Shown here: in pieces, positions 62,809 through 64,000 of the stretch | Position numbering within the stretch: the first letter of the stretch is position 1 | How the letters are laid out: every line of letters starts with the position of its first letter | Assembly (NCBI RefSeq): GCF_001424645.1 | Contig: NZ_LMQR01000001.1 | Span: 365,301 to 429,300 of the forward strand | Source: Frigoribacterium sp. Leaf415 | Lineage (GTDB): Bacteria; Actinomycetota; Actinomycetes; Actinomycetales; Microbacteriaceae | Reading direction: 5' to 3' | Length of the DNA stretch: 64,000 nt | Notes under the pieces: model-generated | Told to the model about the DNA's origin: nothing | What the model saw: only the letters and a program-made list of their open reading frames with translations | Databases searched by the model: none | Translations under genes and position numbers: made by a program

Positions 62809-64000
62809 GTGAGCTTGATCGTGCAGAAATTCGGCGGGTCGTCCGTCGCCGATGCCGAGAGCATCAAGCGCGTCGCCAAGCGCATCGTCGAGACGCGCAA
62901 GGCCGGCAACGACGTCGTCGTGGCCGTCAGCGCGATGGGCGACACCACCGACGAGCTGCTCGACCTGGCCAACGAGGTCAGTCCGCTTCCCGGCGGCCGC
63001 GAGCTCGACATGCTGCTCACCGCGGGCGAGCGCATCAGCATGGCCCTGCTCGCCATGGCCATCCGCAGCCTGGGCGTCGAGGCCCGTTCGTACACCGGCA
63101 GCCAGGCCGGCATGATCACCGACGCCCAGCACGGCAAGGCCCGCATCGTCGACGTGACGCCCGGCCGGGTGCGCGACGCGCTCGACGCCGGGTACGTGGC
63201 GATCGTCGCCGGCTTTCAGGGGTTCAACCGGTCCACGGGCGACATCACGACCCTCGGCCGAGGCGGCTCCGACACGACCGCCGTCGCCCTCGCCGCGGCG
63301 CTCGACGCCGACGTGTGCGAGATCTACACCGACGTCGACGGCGTCTTCACGGCCGACCCGCGCGTCGTGCCCAAGGCCCGCAAGCTCGACCGCGTCACGA
63401 GCGAAGAGATGCTCGAGCTCGCCGCCGCCGGGTCGAAGGTGCTCTACATCCGAGCCGTCGAGTACGCCCGACGCCACGGGGTCACCCTGCACGTCCGCTC
63501 GTCGTTCAACAACAACGAGGGCACGCTCGTCGTCAACCCGAAAGAGGGAGAGAACGTGGAAGAACCCATCATCAGCGGGGTCGCGGGCGACCTCAGCGAG
63601 GGCAAGATCACCGTCGTCGGCGTCCCCGACGTGCCGGGCAAGGCCGCCCAGATCTTCCGCACGGTCGCCAAGACCGGCGCCAACATCGACATGATCGTGC
63701 AGAACGTGTCGGCGGCGTCGACCAGCCGCACCGACATCTCGTTCACCCTGCCGAAGTCCGAGGGCGCCGTCGTGCTCCAGGCCCTCGAGTCCGACCGTGC
63801 CGAGATCGGCTTCGAGTCGCTGCAGTACGACGACCAGATCGGCAAGCTCGCGCTCGTCGGTGCGGGCATGCGCACCAACGCCGGCGTCTCGGCACGACTT
63901 TTCACGGCCCTCTTCGAGGCCGGCATCAACATCGAGATGATCTCGACCAGCGAGATCCGCATCTCGGTGGTCACCCGGGCCGACACCCTGAACGACGCCC
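62809..64000 (+). CDS. lysC: aspartate kinase, 3' end outside window
   Basis: This is the first enzyme of the aspartate pathway (Lys, Met, Thr and diaminopimelate). The visible 397 residues show [19 protein letters not shown], the catalytic [15 protein letters not shown] and [13 protein letters not shown], then two ACT domains (from about residue 265; [20 protein letters not shown] and [19 protein letters not shown]). The start is GTG after TCAGGAG. An internal GTG at 63556 (codon 250) with GAGGGAGA upstream matches the start of the separate beta subunit known for actinobacterial LysC, so two proteins may be made. The stop lies beyond the window. Confidence 0.96.
   Translation, partial: MSLIVQKFGGSSVADAESIKRVAKRIVETRKAGNDVVVAVSAMGDTTDELLDLANEVSPLPGGRELDMLLTAGERISMALLAMAIRSLGVEARSYTGSQAGMITDAQHGKARIVDVTPGRVRDALDAGYVAIVAGFQGFNRSTGDITTLGRGGSDTTAVALAAALDADVCEIYTDVDGVFTADPRVVPKARKLDRVTSEEMLELAAAGSKVLYIRAVEYARRHGVTLHVRSSFNNNEGTLVVNPKEGENVEEPIISGVAGDLSEGKITVVGVPDVPGKAAQIFRTVAKTGANIDMIVQNVSAASTSRTDISFTLPKSEGAVVLQALESDRAEIGFESLQYDDQIGKLALVGAGMRTNAGVSARLFTALFEAGINIEMISTSEIRISVVTRADTLNDA
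63556..64000 (+). other. probable internal translation start for the LysC beta subunit
   Basis: GTG 63556 begins [22 protein letters not shown] and is preceded by AAAGAGGGAGAGAAC, a good ribosome binding site at suitable spacing. In Corynebacterium glutamicum the regulatory beta subunit starts inside lysC at the corresponding place. Confidence 0.65.

Overview
The window is a stretch of high-GC actinobacterial chromosome. The overall GC content (about 70 percent), the strong G/C third-position bias, the GTGA/ATGA-overlapped operons, the many leaderless genes and the order ffs ... dnaX-recR ... lysC fit a member of the Microbacteriaceae. The genus cannot be fixed from the sequence alone. There are no rRNA genes, CRISPR arrays or complete insertion sequences. 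One tRNA gene (Ser-GGA) and the SRP RNA are present. Both ends are cut inside genes: a TolB-like propeller protein on the left and aspartate kinase on the right.

Layout. 0-5.7 kb: a MacB-like ABC exporter (ATPase plus FtsX-type permease) divergent from an OmpR-type response regulator/histidine kinase pair. 5.7-7.0 kb: the L10 leader with rplJ-rplL. 7.2-13.9 kb: an amino acid permease, a LuxR/TPR regulator, a one-chain ABC exporter, and a DUF3105-DUF305 pair. 14.1-20.1 kb: a reverse-transsulfuration/methionine pair (cystathionine beta-synthase, cystathionine gamma-synthase family), a GH25 lysozyme with cell-wall-binding repeats and an MFS transporter. 20.2-25.8 kb: a LacI regulator and the mmsA-mmsB-chvE monosaccharide importer, sharing a TGTGNACGGTCACA operator. 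25.8-33.4 kb: a MOSC protein, a TetR/Bcr-type efflux pair, a PAP2 phosphatase, a HerA-like ATPase and small housekeeping genes.

33.5-40.5 kb is a lower-GC island beginning beside tRNA-Ser. It opens with a small serine recombinase, followed by about a dozen short genes on both strands, mostly small membrane proteins, an acetyltransferase and unknowns. Eleven copies of a 15-bp motif (consensus CCCGATAGnnGATCG), all in the same orientation, fall between or at the ends of these genes. This looks like an integron-like cassette array using a non-integron site and is the most interesting feature of the window.

40.4-48.8 kb: a LysE exporter, an AraC regulator with an MBL-fold/SnoaL pair, acetyltransferases, pta-ackA (acetate/acetyl-CoA interconversion) and an NAD(P)-binding protein. 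48.8-61.7 kb: SRP RNA, then a 2,996-residue surface protein with about 25 Ig-like repeats and an LAYTG sorting signal lying between ffs and dnaX, then dnaX-recR. 61.8-64 kb: a DUF1206 membrane protein and lysC.

Two genome-wide habits show up. A 9-mer GCGCCTCCT (or its complement) is strongly over-represented, usually at gene ends and in terminators. Many genes have a -10 hexamer exactly six bases before the start codon, indicating leaderless transcripts.
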